DNA of 5,729 nucleotides. Source: Paracoccaceae bacterium. GTDB taxonomy: Bacteria > Pseudomonadota > Alphaproteobacteria > Rhodobacterales > Rhodobacteraceae. A program made the position numbers and the translations under genes. Below the pieces are notes generated by a model. The model was not told the origin of the DNA and searched no databases. It was given only the letters and a program-made list of their open reading frames with translations. Within the stretch, counting starts at the first letter, position 1; every line of letters begins with the position of its first letter. Positions 1 to 5,301 of this stretch are shown one piece after another. The stretch covers positions 1 to 5,729 of the forward strand of contig PUNI01000573.1 in the NCBI GenBank assembly GCA_003551745.1, read 5' to 3'.

Positions 1-910
1 CGAGGTCAACGAGCCGCTCGAGCTGAGCTACGACCAGCTGATGGGCGAGTTCGAGCATGTCACGCTCAAGCTGCAGCTCGAATGCGGCGGGAACGGGCGC
101 GCGGGCTTCAACCCGACACCGCGCGGCAACCCCTGGACCATCGGCGCCATCGGCAATGCCGAATGGACCGGCGTGCGGCTCAAGGACATCCTGCGCCGGG
201 CAGGGCTGCAGCCCTCGGCCGTCTACACCGGCCATTTCAGCTTCGACCAGCATCTGTCGGGCGATCCCGACCGGCAGGCGATCTCGCGCGGCGGACCCAT
301 CGACAAGATGATGGACCCCCACACCATCGTGGCGGTGAAGATGAACGGCGCCGACATCCCGATCGAGCACGGTTTCCCGGTGCGCATCGTCGCGCCGGGC
401 TGGGCGGGCTCGGTCAGCCAGAAGTGGCTGACCCGGATCTGGGTGCGCGACCGCGAGCATGACGGGCCGGGGATGACGGGCCTGAGCTATCGCATGCCGC
501 GCTATCCGGTGGCTCCGGACACCGAGGTGCCCGATGAGGACATGATGGTGATGGGCTCGATGGTGGTGAAATCGGCCATCACCGATCCGGTGGCCGGCAC
601 CGAGGTGCGCGCCGGCGTGCCCTTCCAGGTGCGCGGCCAGGCCTGGGCTGGCGATGACCACGTTACCGCCATGGAAACCTCCATCGACTTCGGCGCCACC
701 TGGCAGCCGGCCGCGCTGGAGGCGCCGCCCAACCGCTACAGCTGGCAGCGCTGGCGCGCCGACATCACCGTGCCCAGCGTCGGCTATTACGAGATCTGGG
801 CGCGCGCCACCGACAACATGGGCCGCAGCCAGCCGATGTTGGTGCCGGGCTGGAACCCGCGCGGCTATCTCAACAATGCCTGCCACCGCATCTTCGTGAC
901 GGCGACATGA
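1..910 (+). CDS. Sulfite-oxidase-family molybdopterin oxidoreductase (SorA-like), 5' end missing
   Basis: This is the C-terminal part of a molybdenum-cofactor enzyme of the sulfite oxidase family. The frame is open from base 2, so the true start and any Tat signal lie upstream; the ATG at 41 is internal. Counting from that ATG, Cys15 (83-85) in LECGGNGR is the expected molybdenum ligand. WTGVRLKDILRRAGL (about 43-57) and the HGFPVRIVAPGWAGSVSQKW block (about 110-129) are typical of the Moco-binding domain. The last ~110 residues, with WAGDDHVTAMETSIDFGATW and WARATDNMGRSQ, match the Ig-like dimerisation domain. Members oxidise sulfite to sulfate, in bacteria usually in the periplasm with a cytochrome c as acceptor. 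The overlapping downstream cytochrome gene fits the SorAB type better than SoxCD, because SoxD is larger. Family assignment is firm; the substrate is inferred, and other sulfite-oxidase-fold enzymes are possible. Confidence 0.88.
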   Translation, partial: EVNEPLELSYDQLMGEFEHVTLKLQLECGGNGRAGFNPTPRGNPWTIGAIGNAEWTGVRLKDILRRAGLQPSAVYTGHFSFDQHLSGDPDRQAISRGGPIDKMMDPHTIVAVKMNGADIPIEHGFPVRIVAPGWAGSVSQKWLTRIWVRDREHDGPGMTGLSYRMPRYPVAPDTEVPDEDMMVMGSMVVKSAITDPVAGTEVRAGVPFQVRGQAWAGDDHVTAMETSIDFGATWQPAALEAPPNRYSWQRWRADITVPSVGYYEIWARATDNMGRSQPMLVPGWNPRGYLNNACHRIFVTAT

Positions 911-1323
911 GCGCAGGCTCGAAGATGCTGCAAGGACGGGGGGCGGCGCTGGCCGCCCCCGTGATCGGCGCCGCCGCGGCCGCGGCGATGGGCCTGTCGC
1001 TCGCCGGCGCGATCCTCGCGCAGGAGGCGCTGGACGTGGATGATCCATGGTATCCGCTGCCGGAGGGGGAGGGCGTGATGGAGGTCTATTACGCCTGCAA
1101 CGCCTGCCACTCGCTGCGTACGGTGACCAATGTTCGGTATTCCCGCCGGGTCTGGGACGAGCTTCTGGACTGGATGGTCGAGGAGCAGGGCATGCCCGAG
1201 TTCCGCGACGAGGAGGAGCGGCAGATGGTGCTCGACTATCTCGCCACCCATCTGAGCCCCGACGCCGAGGGCGAGCCGACGCGCGCGAGCCCCGGCCTGC
1301 CGGCACCGCGGGCCTCCTGGTAG
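907..1323 (+). CDS. Exported mono-haem c-type cytochrome (SorB-like electron acceptor)
   Basis: A 138-residue protein with an N-terminal signal: basic residues near K6 and R11, then an Ala/Gly/Leu-rich hydrophobic stretch to about residue 38, with likely cleavage near ILAQE. The mature part of about 100 residues carries one haem-attachment motif, CNACH, at 64-68. Met96 in EEQGMPEF is the likely sixth iron ligand, as in small class I cytochromes c. The tail after about residue 118 is Pro/Ala/acidic and probably disordered. The start codon overlaps the upstream stop as ATGA (907-910) and I see no good ribosome-binding site, so translation is probably coupled to the molybdoenzyme. Small mono-haem cytochromes encoded next to a SorA-type enzyme act as its SorB electron acceptor; that role is inferred here from context. 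A more general cytochrome c role cannot be excluded. Confidence 0.87.
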   Translation: MSAGSKMLQGRGAALAAPVIGAAAAAAMGLSLAGAILAQEALDVDDPWYPLPEGEGVMEVYYACNACHSLRTVTNVRYSRRVWDELLDWMVEEQGMPEFRDEEERQMVLDYLATHLSPDAEGEPTRASPGLPAPRASW

Positions 1324-1367
1324 GCGCGACCGCGCCCGCGCCATCGGCGGGCCGCCCCGTCCCTTCC

Positions 1368-1403
1368 GGATCACAGGCAGGATCACCGGCCGGATCATGG
1401 ACC
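1368..1403. repeat. Three tandem 12-bp units beginning GGATCA
   Basis: Three consecutive 12-base units start at 1368, 1380 and 1392: GGATCACAGGCA, GGATCACCGGCC and GGATCATGGACC. The first six bases are identical in all three, and the second half follows a loose NNGGMC pattern. A possible decayed fourth unit starts with GG at 1404. The period is exact and each unit contains a GATC. The third unit also forms the left arm of the hairpin that follows. No function can be assigned. Confidence 0.7.
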
Positions 1404-1416
1404 GGTCCGGGCCGGT
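1385..1416 (+). terminator. GC-rich hairpin downstream of the cytochrome gene, possible terminator without U-tract
   Basis: ACCGGCC (1385-1391) pairs with GGCCGGT (1410-1416). Inside it GGATC (1392-1396) pairs with GGTCC (1404-1408) with one G-U wobble, leaving a 7-base loop and a single bulged G at 1409. The result is a 12-pair stem about 60 bases after the cytochrome stop. No run of T follows, so it is not a classical Rho-independent terminator. It could mark the end of the cytochrome transcript or protect its 3' end. Confidence 0.35.
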
Positions 1417-1436
1417 GCCGGCGGTCCGTTGCGCCG

Positions 1437-1466
1437 CTGGACGCGGGCGGGGTGGCGTCCTAGCCT
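1437..1466 (+). promoter_or_regulatory. Weak sigma70-like promoter candidate for dnaX
   Basis: CTGGAC (1437-1442) and TAGCCT (1461-1466) are spaced by 18 bases and would place the transcript start near 1473, about 22 bases before the dnaX ATG. Each box matches the consensus only in part. The call rests mainly on position and on the need for a promoter between two functionally unrelated operons. Confidence 0.3.
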
Positions 1467-1485
1467 CTGGGATGCACCGAATCCC

Positions 1486-1490
1486 GGAGG
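1486..1490 (+). promoter_or_regulatory. Ribosome-binding site that fixes the dnaX start
   Basis: GGAGG lies 4 bases before the ATG at 1495. This supports that ATG over the in-frame TTG at 1429, which would add 22 residues (MRRWTRAGWRPSL...) foreign to DnaX. Confidence 0.75.
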
Positions 1491-1494
1491 CCGC

Positions 1495-3282
1495 ATGAGC
1501 GAGACGCCCGCCGCGCCCTATCAGGTGCTAGCGCGCAAGTATCGGCCCGAGACCTTCGCCGATCTGATCGGGCAGGAGGCGATCGTCCGCACGCTCGGCA
1601 ACGCCTTCGCAGCCGGGCGCATCGCCCATGCCTTCATCCTCACCGGCATCCGCGGCACCGGCAAGACCACCACGGCGCGGATCATCGCCAAGGGCTTGAA
1701 CTGCATCGGGCCGGACGGGGAGGGCGGCCCGACCACCACGCCCTGCGGGGTCTGCGAGCATTGCCGGGCGATCAGCGAAGGCCGGCATGTGGATGTGCTG
1801 GAGATGGACGCGGCCAGCCGTACCGGCGTGAACGACATCCGCGAGATCATCGACGGTGTGGCCTATCGCGCGGCCTCGGCGCGCTACAAGGTGTATGTCA
1901 TCGACGAGGTCCACATGCTCTCGACGAGCGCGTTCAACGCGCTCCTGAAGACGCTGGAGGAGCCGCCGCCCCATGTGAAGTTCCTCTTCGCCACCACCGA
2001 GATCCGAAAGGTGCCGGTGACGGTTCTGTCGCGCTGCCAGCGCTTCGACCTGCGGCGGATCGAGCCCGAGGTGATGCTGGCGCATCTCGCGCGCATCTCC
2101 GAGGCGGAGGGGGCGCAGGTGGCGCCCGAGGCGCTGGCACTGATCACCCGGGCGGCCGAGGGCTCGGTGCGCGACGCGCTGAGCCTGATGGATCAGGCGA
2201 TCAGCCATGGTGCCGGGGAGACCTCGGCCGAGGCGGTGCGCATGATGCTGGGGCTCGCCGACCGCGGCCGGGTGATGGACCTCTTCGAGATGATCCTGAA
2301 GGGCGATGCGGCTGGCGCGCTGGCGGAGCTGGCCGGGCAATACGCCGACGGGGCCGACCCGGTGGCGGTGCTGCGCGATCTCGCCGAGGTCACGCATTGG
2401 GTGAGCGTGGTCAAGATCACGCCCGAGGCCGCCGACGACCCCACGGTGGCGCCCGACGAGCGGGCCCGCGGCCGCGAACTGGCCGGGCGGCTGCCGATGC
2501 GCGTGCTGAGCCGGATGTGGCAGATGCTGCTGAAGGCGCTGGAGGAAGTGTCGCTGGCGCCCAACGCGATGATGGCCGCCGAGATGGCCGTGATCCGCCT
2601 GACCCATGTGGCCGACCTGCCGGGCCCCGAGGAACTGATGCGCCGGCTCGCCGAGACGCCGGCCGACGCGCCCGCGAGCGGCGCCCGCGGCCCGGCCGAC
2701 CGGCGGCAGGGTGCGCCGGTGGCGCAGGCCGCCGCGCCGGCCCCCGCGCCCGCTCCGGCGGCTCTGCCCGTTCCGCCGTCCCGCGGCGGCGGTGCGTCGC
2801 CGGCCACCGCCCTGGCGCCCGCGCTGGCGCCGGAGGACTATCCGGATTTTGCCAGCGTCGTCGAGCTGATCCGCACCCGTCGCGATCTGCCGCTGCTTCT
2901 GGAGGTCGAGCGCTGCGTGCGGCTGGCGCGCTACAGCCCCGGGCGCATCGAGTTCGCGCCGTCGGCGGATGCCGCGCCGGATCTTGCGGCCCGGCTCAGG
3001 CAGAGCCTGCAGGGCTGGACCGGGCTGCCCTGGGCCGTCAGCGTCGTTGCTGCGGCCGAGGCGCCCACGCTCGCCGAGGCGCGCAGCGAGGCCGAGACGG
3101 CCGCACGGCAGGGGGCGTTGCAGAATCCGGTGGTGCAGGCGGCCCTTGCCGCCTTCCCGGATGCGGAGGTGACCGCGGTGCGCAGCCTTGCCGAGCGGGC
3201 GGCCGAGGCGGCGGAAGCCGCGCTGCCGCCGGCCGAGGAGGAAGCATCGGGCGAGGACTGGGACCCGTTCGAGGACGCGTGA
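1495..3282 (+). CDS. dnaX: DNA polymerase III subunit gamma/tau
   Basis: A 595-residue clamp-loader ATPase subunit, which loads the sliding clamp and, in its tau form, links it to the polymerase and helicase. The N-terminal AAA+ domain starts with YQVLARKYRPETFADLIGQE. Walker A is GIRGTGKT (51-58), zinc-binding cysteines are C70, C84, C87 and C90, Walker B is VYVIDEVH (133-140), sensor 1 is at FATTE (165-169) and the SRC arginine-finger motif is at 179-181. A lid and collar domain follows to about residue 385. A Pro/Ala-rich linker covers about 386-445, and the C-terminal tau-type domain runs from PEDYPDF (446-452) through NPVVQAALAAFPDAEV (from 544) to the tail WDPFEDA. I see no A-rich slippage heptamer like that of E. 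coli dnaX, so only the full-length form is evident. It is the first gene of the dnaX-ybaB-recR cluster. Confidence 0.97.
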   Translation: MSETPAAPYQVLARKYRPETFADLIGQEAIVRTLGNAFAAGRIAHAFILTGIRGTGKTTTARIIAKGLNCIGPDGEGGPTTTPCGVCEHCRAISEGRHVDVLEMDAASRTGVNDIREIIDGVAYRAASARYKVYVIDEVHMLSTSAFNALLKTLEEPPPHVKFLFATTEIRKVPVTVLSRCQRFDLRRIEPEVMLAHLARISEAEGAQVAPEALALITRAAEGSVRDALSLMDQAISHGAGETSAEAVRMMLGLADRGRVMDLFEMILKGDAAGALAELAGQYADGADPVAVLRDLAEVTHWVSVVKITPEAADDPTVAPDERARGRELAGRLPMRVLSRMWQMLLKALEEVSLAPNAMMAAEMAVIRLTHVADLPGPEELMRRLAETPADAPASGARGPADRRQGAPVAQAAAPAPAPAPAALPVPPSRGGGASPATALAPALAPEDYPDFASVVELIRTRRDLPLLLEVERCVRLARYSPGRIEFAPSADAAPDLAARLRQSLQGWTGLPWAVSVVAAAEAPTLAEARSEAETAARQGALQNPVVQAALAAFPDAEVTAVRSLAERAAEAAEAALPPAEEEASGEDWDPFEDA

Positions 3283-3284
3283 GC

Positions 3285-3315
3285 GGGGCAGGGCACCGCT
3301 TGTGGGCCCTGTCCT
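3285..3315 (+). promoter_or_regulatory. Strong hairpin directly after the dnaX stop
   Basis: Bases 3285-3294 (GGGGCAGGGC) pair with 3306-3315 (GCCCTGTCCT), using two G-U pairs. After a bulged A at 3295, CC (3296-3297) pairs with GG (3304-3305), leaving the 6-base loop GCTTGT. The 12-pair stem begins three bases after the stop codon. No T-run follows, so it may be an attenuating, processing or stabilising element in a dnaX-ybaB-recR transcript. A second small inverted repeat, GCCGGC-ACG-GCCGGC, lies at 3330-3344. Confidence 0.4.
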
Positions 3316-3363
3316 GCCCGACTATCACCGCCGGCACGGCCGGCAGAAGGAAAGGACAGCGCG

Positions 3364-3717
3364 ATGATGAAGGGACTTGGGGGCCTCGGCGGCCTTGGCG
3401 ATCTGGGCAAGATGATGAAGGCGGCGCAGGAGATGCAGTCCAAGATGACCGCCCTGCAGGAAGAGCTTGCGGCCCATACGGTGACCGGCGAGAGCGGGGC
3501 CGGGCTGGTCAAGGCCACGGCCACCGCGAAGGGCGAGCTGACCGCGCTCGACATCGACCCGTCGATCTTCAACGCCGACGACAAGGAGGTGGTGGAGGAT
3601 CTGATCCTCGCCGCCGTAAAGGACGCGCAGAGCCGCGCGGCCGAGCACACCCAGGCCGAGATGCGCAAGCTCACCGAGGGCATGGGGCTGCCGGCCGACA
3701 TGAAGCTGCCGTTCTGA
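3364..3717 (+). CDS. ybaB: YbaB/EbfC family nucleoid-associated protein
   Basis: A 117-residue protein of the YbaB/EbfC family: small dimeric, DNA-binding, nucleoid-associated proteins usually encoded between dnaX and recR, as here. The N terminus has a Gly/Leu repeat ([12 protein letters not shown], residues 4-15). It is followed by the family's helical [19 protein letters not shown] segment (17-35), a central strand region with [19 protein letters not shown], and a C-terminal helical region ending LPADMKLPF. Length and composition are normal. Two adjacent ATGs (3364, 3367) could both serve; AAGGAAAGGA at 3347-3356 is a good ribosome-binding site for either. The gap to dnaX is 81 bases and holds the hairpins noted separately; the gap to recR is 10 bases, so the three are probably one operon. 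Its exact role in alphaproteobacteria is not shown by the sequence. Confidence 0.95.
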   Translation: MMKGLGGLGGLGDLGKMMKAAQEMQSKMTALQEELAAHTVTGESGAGLVKATATAKGELTALDIDPSIFNADDKEVVEDLILAAVKDAQSRAAEHTQAEMRKLTEGMGLPADMKLPF

Positions 3718-3727
3718 CCGCGCCAGA

Positions 3728-4327
3728 ATGGGCGACGCCACCCGCGAGATCGAGGCGCTGATCGACCAGGTGGCGCGTCTACCCGGTCTGGGGCCGCGCT
3801 CTGCCCGCCGGGTCGTGCTGCATCTGTTGCGCCGGCGCGGGCAGGCGATGCTGCCCCTGGCCCAGGCGCTGGAGGCCGTGGCGCGCGGGGCCCGCGACTG
3901 CACGATCTGCGGCAACATCAGCACCGCCGAGATCTGCCCGGTCTGCGCCGATCCGGCCCGCGCGACCGGCGAGATCTGCGTGGTCGCGGATGTCGCCGAT
4001 CTCTGGGCGCTGGAGCGCAGCGGGGTCTTCCGGGGCCGCTATCACGTCCTCGGCGGCACGCTGTCGGCGCTGGATGCGGTGGGGCCGGAAGACCTGCGGA
4101 TCCCGACGCTCGTCACGCGGGTGGCCGAGGAGGCCGTGCAGGAGGTCATCCTCGCGCTCGACGCCACCGTCGACGGGCAGACCACCGCCCATTACATCGC
4201 CGAGGCGCTGGCCCCGACCGGCGTGCGGGTCAGCACCCTTGCCCGGGGCGTGCCGGTGGGCGGCGAGCTGGATTACCTCGACGACGGCACGATCGGCACC
4301 GCGCTCAGGGCGCGCCGCCCGTTCTGA
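3728..4327 (+). CDS. recR: Recombination mediator protein RecR
   Basis: A 199-residue RecR, the ring-forming partner of RecO/RecF that helps load RecA onto SSB-coated gaps. In order: a helix-hairpin-helix with [14 protein letters not shown] (16-29), a C4 zinc finger with C58, C61, C70 and C73 (CTICGN...EICPVC), a Toprim domain from about 83 ([17 protein letters not shown]) through [17 protein letters not shown] and [12 protein letters not shown], and the C-terminal [16 protein letters not shown]. Length is normal. At residue 87 (3986-3988, GCG) there is Ala where E. coli RecR has the Toprim glutamate (ICVVESPAD); the rest of the Toprim domain looks intact. The ATG lies 10 bases after the ybaB stop and has no clear ribosome-binding site, suggesting coupled translation. 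The start agrees with the usual family N terminus. Confidence 0.97.
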   Translation: MGDATREIEALIDQVARLPGLGPRSARRVVLHLLRRRGQAMLPLAQALEAVARGARDCTICGNISTAEICPVCADPARATGEICVVADVADLWALERSGVFRGRYHVLGGTLSALDAVGPEDLRIPTLVTRVAEEAVQEVILALDATVDGQTTAHYIAEALAPTGVRVSTLARGVPVGGELDYLDDGTIGTALRARRPF

Positions 4328-4341
4328 GCGATCGGGTGCCG

Positions 4342-4357
4342 CCGCCCGGTCGGGCGG
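4342..4357. terminator. Short GC hairpin between convergent recR and trcR
   Basis: CCGCCC (4342-4347), loop GGTC, GGGCGG (4352-4357) form a perfect 6-pair stem in the 33-base gap between the two convergent stop codons. It has no T-run on either strand. Its position fits a bidirectional transcription end, but the sequence alone is weak evidence. Confidence 0.35.
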
Positions 4358-4360
4358 GTG

Positions 4361-5167
4361 TCAGCGCCGGGACGGCGTTTCCGTCTCGTCCTCGCGGTCG
4401 GTTTCGGCGTCCGCCTCGTCCTCCGTGCGGTCTGCGTCGGGAAGGTTGAAGAAGCTGTCGGCATCGCTGTAGTCGGCAGCGGGCTTCTCCTCCTCCTCGG
4501 AGCCGCCGCCTTCGCCGGTCAGGCTGAAGTTCTCGAGGCCCGCGATGGCGGTGGGAAGCCGGGGCTCGGGCGCCATGCCCAGGGAGGTCTCCGTCGAGAC
4601 GAGCTTGCGGCGCTCGTCGTCGGTCATCAGCCCGCCTTCCGCGGCCTTCTTGCGCGCCGCCTGCTGCACCGCGCGGTCAAGCTCGCTCTGCCTGCAGAGC
4701 CCGAGCGCAACCGGGTCGATGGGCTGGATGTTGGCGATGTTCCAGTGGCTGCGGTCGCGGATAGACTGGATCGTGGGCTTGGTGGTGCCGACGAGCTTGG
4801 AGATCTGGCCGTCGGTCAGTTCGGGATGGAACTTTACCAGCCAGTAGATCGCGGCGGGCCGGTCCTGGCGCTTCGACAGCGGGGTGTAGCGGGGGCCGCG
4901 CCGTTTCTCTTCGCCGACGGCGGCCGGGTTGTGCTTGAGCTTGAGCTGGTAGTGCGGATCCTTCTCGCCCTTGTCGATCTCGGACTGCTCGAGCTGGTTG
5001 TTGGCGATCGGGTCGAAGCCCTTGACGCCGGCGGCCACGTCGCCGTCGGCGATGCCCTGCACCTCCAGCTCGTGCAGGCCGCAGAACTCGGAGATCTGCC
5101 GGAAGGTCAGCGTGGTGTTGTCGACCAGCCAGACGGCGGTCGCCTTCGCCATGAGGGGCTTGTTCAT
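4361..5167 (-). CDS. trcR: DUF1013 family cell-cycle transcriptional regulator TrcR
   Basis: A 268-residue DUF1013 protein, a family conserved in Alphaproteobacteria. In Caulobacter its member TrcR associates with RNA polymerase and influences cell-cycle transcription. The hallmark N terminus MNKPLMAKATAVWLVDNTTL (1-20) is present. It is followed by an HTH-like stretch with TFRQISEFCGLHELEVQGIA (21-40), the FDPIANNQL motif (51-59) and a basic segment EKRRGPRYTPLSKRQDRPA (87-105). A second HTH-like stretch is LTDGQISKLVGTTKPTIQSI (117-136), then NIQPIDPVALGLC (146-158). From about residue 219 the tail is strongly acidic and probably disordered. The ATG at 5167 is chosen over an upstream in-frame ATG at 5188 because of the perfect ribosome-binding site and the family start. 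The gene is convergent with recR and divergent from the RNase T2 gene. Function here is by family only. Confidence 0.92.
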   Translation of the reverse strand: MNKPLMAKATAVWLVDNTTLTFRQISEFCGLHELEVQGIADGDVAAGVKGFDPIANNQLEQSEIDKGEKDPHYQLKLKHNPAAVGEEKRRGPRYTPLSKRQDRPAAIYWLVKFHPELTDGQISKLVGTTKPTIQSIRDRSHWNIANIQPIDPVALGLCRQSELDRAVQQAARKKAAEGGLMTDDERRKLVSTETSLGMAPEPRLPTAIAGLENFSLTGEGGGSEEEEKPAADYSDADSFFNLPDADRTEDEADAETDREDETETPSRR

Positions 5168-5173
5168 CGGATG

Positions 5174-5180
5174 CCTCCTT
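5174..5180 (-). promoter_or_regulatory. Ribosome-binding site that fixes the trcR start
   Basis: On the minus strand this reads AAGGAGG, six bases before the ATG at 5167-5165. It is the strongest such site in the window. It lies downstream of the alternative ATG at 5188-5186 and so excludes it as the main start. Confidence 0.85.
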
Positions 5181-5268
5181 AGCAACACGTCCCCCGCAAG
5201 GCCTCGGGGGCCGGGAAACCGGGCCGCGGCGGGCGCCGCCGATCCTCGCTTTCGGGGGTCGCGCCGTG

Positions 5269-5274
5269 TATAGA
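5269..5274 (+). promoter_or_regulatory. Candidate -10 element TATAGA for the RNase T2 gene
   Basis: TATAGA is the only AT-rich hexamer in an otherwise very GC-rich gap, 27 bases before the ATG at 5302, as expected of a -10 box with a short leader. No convincing -35 box is found 16-18 bases upstream. On the other strand the same site reads TCTATACA, so it could also serve trcR. Confidence 0.35.
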
Positions 5275-5301
5275 ACCCGGGCGCGCAAGAGGAAAGAGGA
5301 A

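Larger units (their letters stand above)
1324..1494. other. Intergenic region between the cytochrome gene and dnaX
   Basis: This 171-base gap has no convincing gene. It holds an inverted repeat next to the cytochrome stop (GGCGCG 1323-1328 with CGCGCC 1337-1342), three tandem 12-bp units (1368-1403), a long GC hairpin (1385-1416), a weak promoter candidate (1437-1466), a GAATC site (1479-1483) and the dnaX ribosome-binding site. I looked for the 4.5S SRP RNA gene, which is found near dnaX in some bacteria. Its conserved GGAAGNAAGCAG-type core is absent. Confidence 0.7.
5168..5301. promoter_or_regulatory. Divergent intergenic region with hairpin series (trcR leader / RNase T2 upstream region)
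   Basis: This 134-base gap must drive both flanking genes. Next to trcR three GC inverted repeats follow each other: CCCCCG (5191-5196) with CGGGGG (5205-5210), an 8-base loop containing AGGCCT; GGCCGG (5209-5214), GAAA loop, CCGGGCC (5219-5225) with one bulged G; and GCGGC (5226-5230) with GCCGC (5235-5239). The first two share two bases (5209-5210). If trcR transcription starts beyond 5240, all three lie in its untranslated leader, the nearest 10 bases from its ribosome-binding site. No standard riboswitch is recognised. Confidence 0.45.

Noticed and set aside
1429..1494. Extended dnaX start at the TTG at 1429
   Set aside because: The extra 22 residues do not resemble DnaX, and GGAGG at 1486-1490 lies directly before the ATG at 1495.
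1324..1494. 4.5S SRP RNA (ffs) gene upstream of dnaX
   Set aside because: The conserved GGAAGNAAGCAG-type core of the SRP Alu-less RNA is not present on either strand of the gap.
1528..2607. 359-residue open frame antisense to dnaX
   Set aside because: It is His/Arg/Gln-rich with no recognisable domain. Long antisense frames are common opposite GC-rich genes.
2931..3701. 256-residue minus-strand frame across the dnaX 3' end and ybaB
   Set aside because: Ser/Ala-rich shadow spanning two well-supported plus-strand genes; no domain.
1761..3761. 666-residue open frame on the plus strand in another frame of dnaX
   Set aside because: It overlaps dnaX, which has a complete set of family motifs. 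Its translation is Gly/Arg/Ala-rich and of low complexity, as expected of an off-frame reading of GC-rich DNA.
3779..4192. 137-residue minus-strand frame opposite recR
   Set aside because: RecR has its zinc finger and Toprim motifs on the plus strand; the antisense frame shows no domain.
4358..5182. 274-residue plus-strand frame opposite trcR
   Set aside because: It mirrors the trcR codons almost exactly. TrcR on the minus strand has the family N terminus and a perfect ribosome-binding site.
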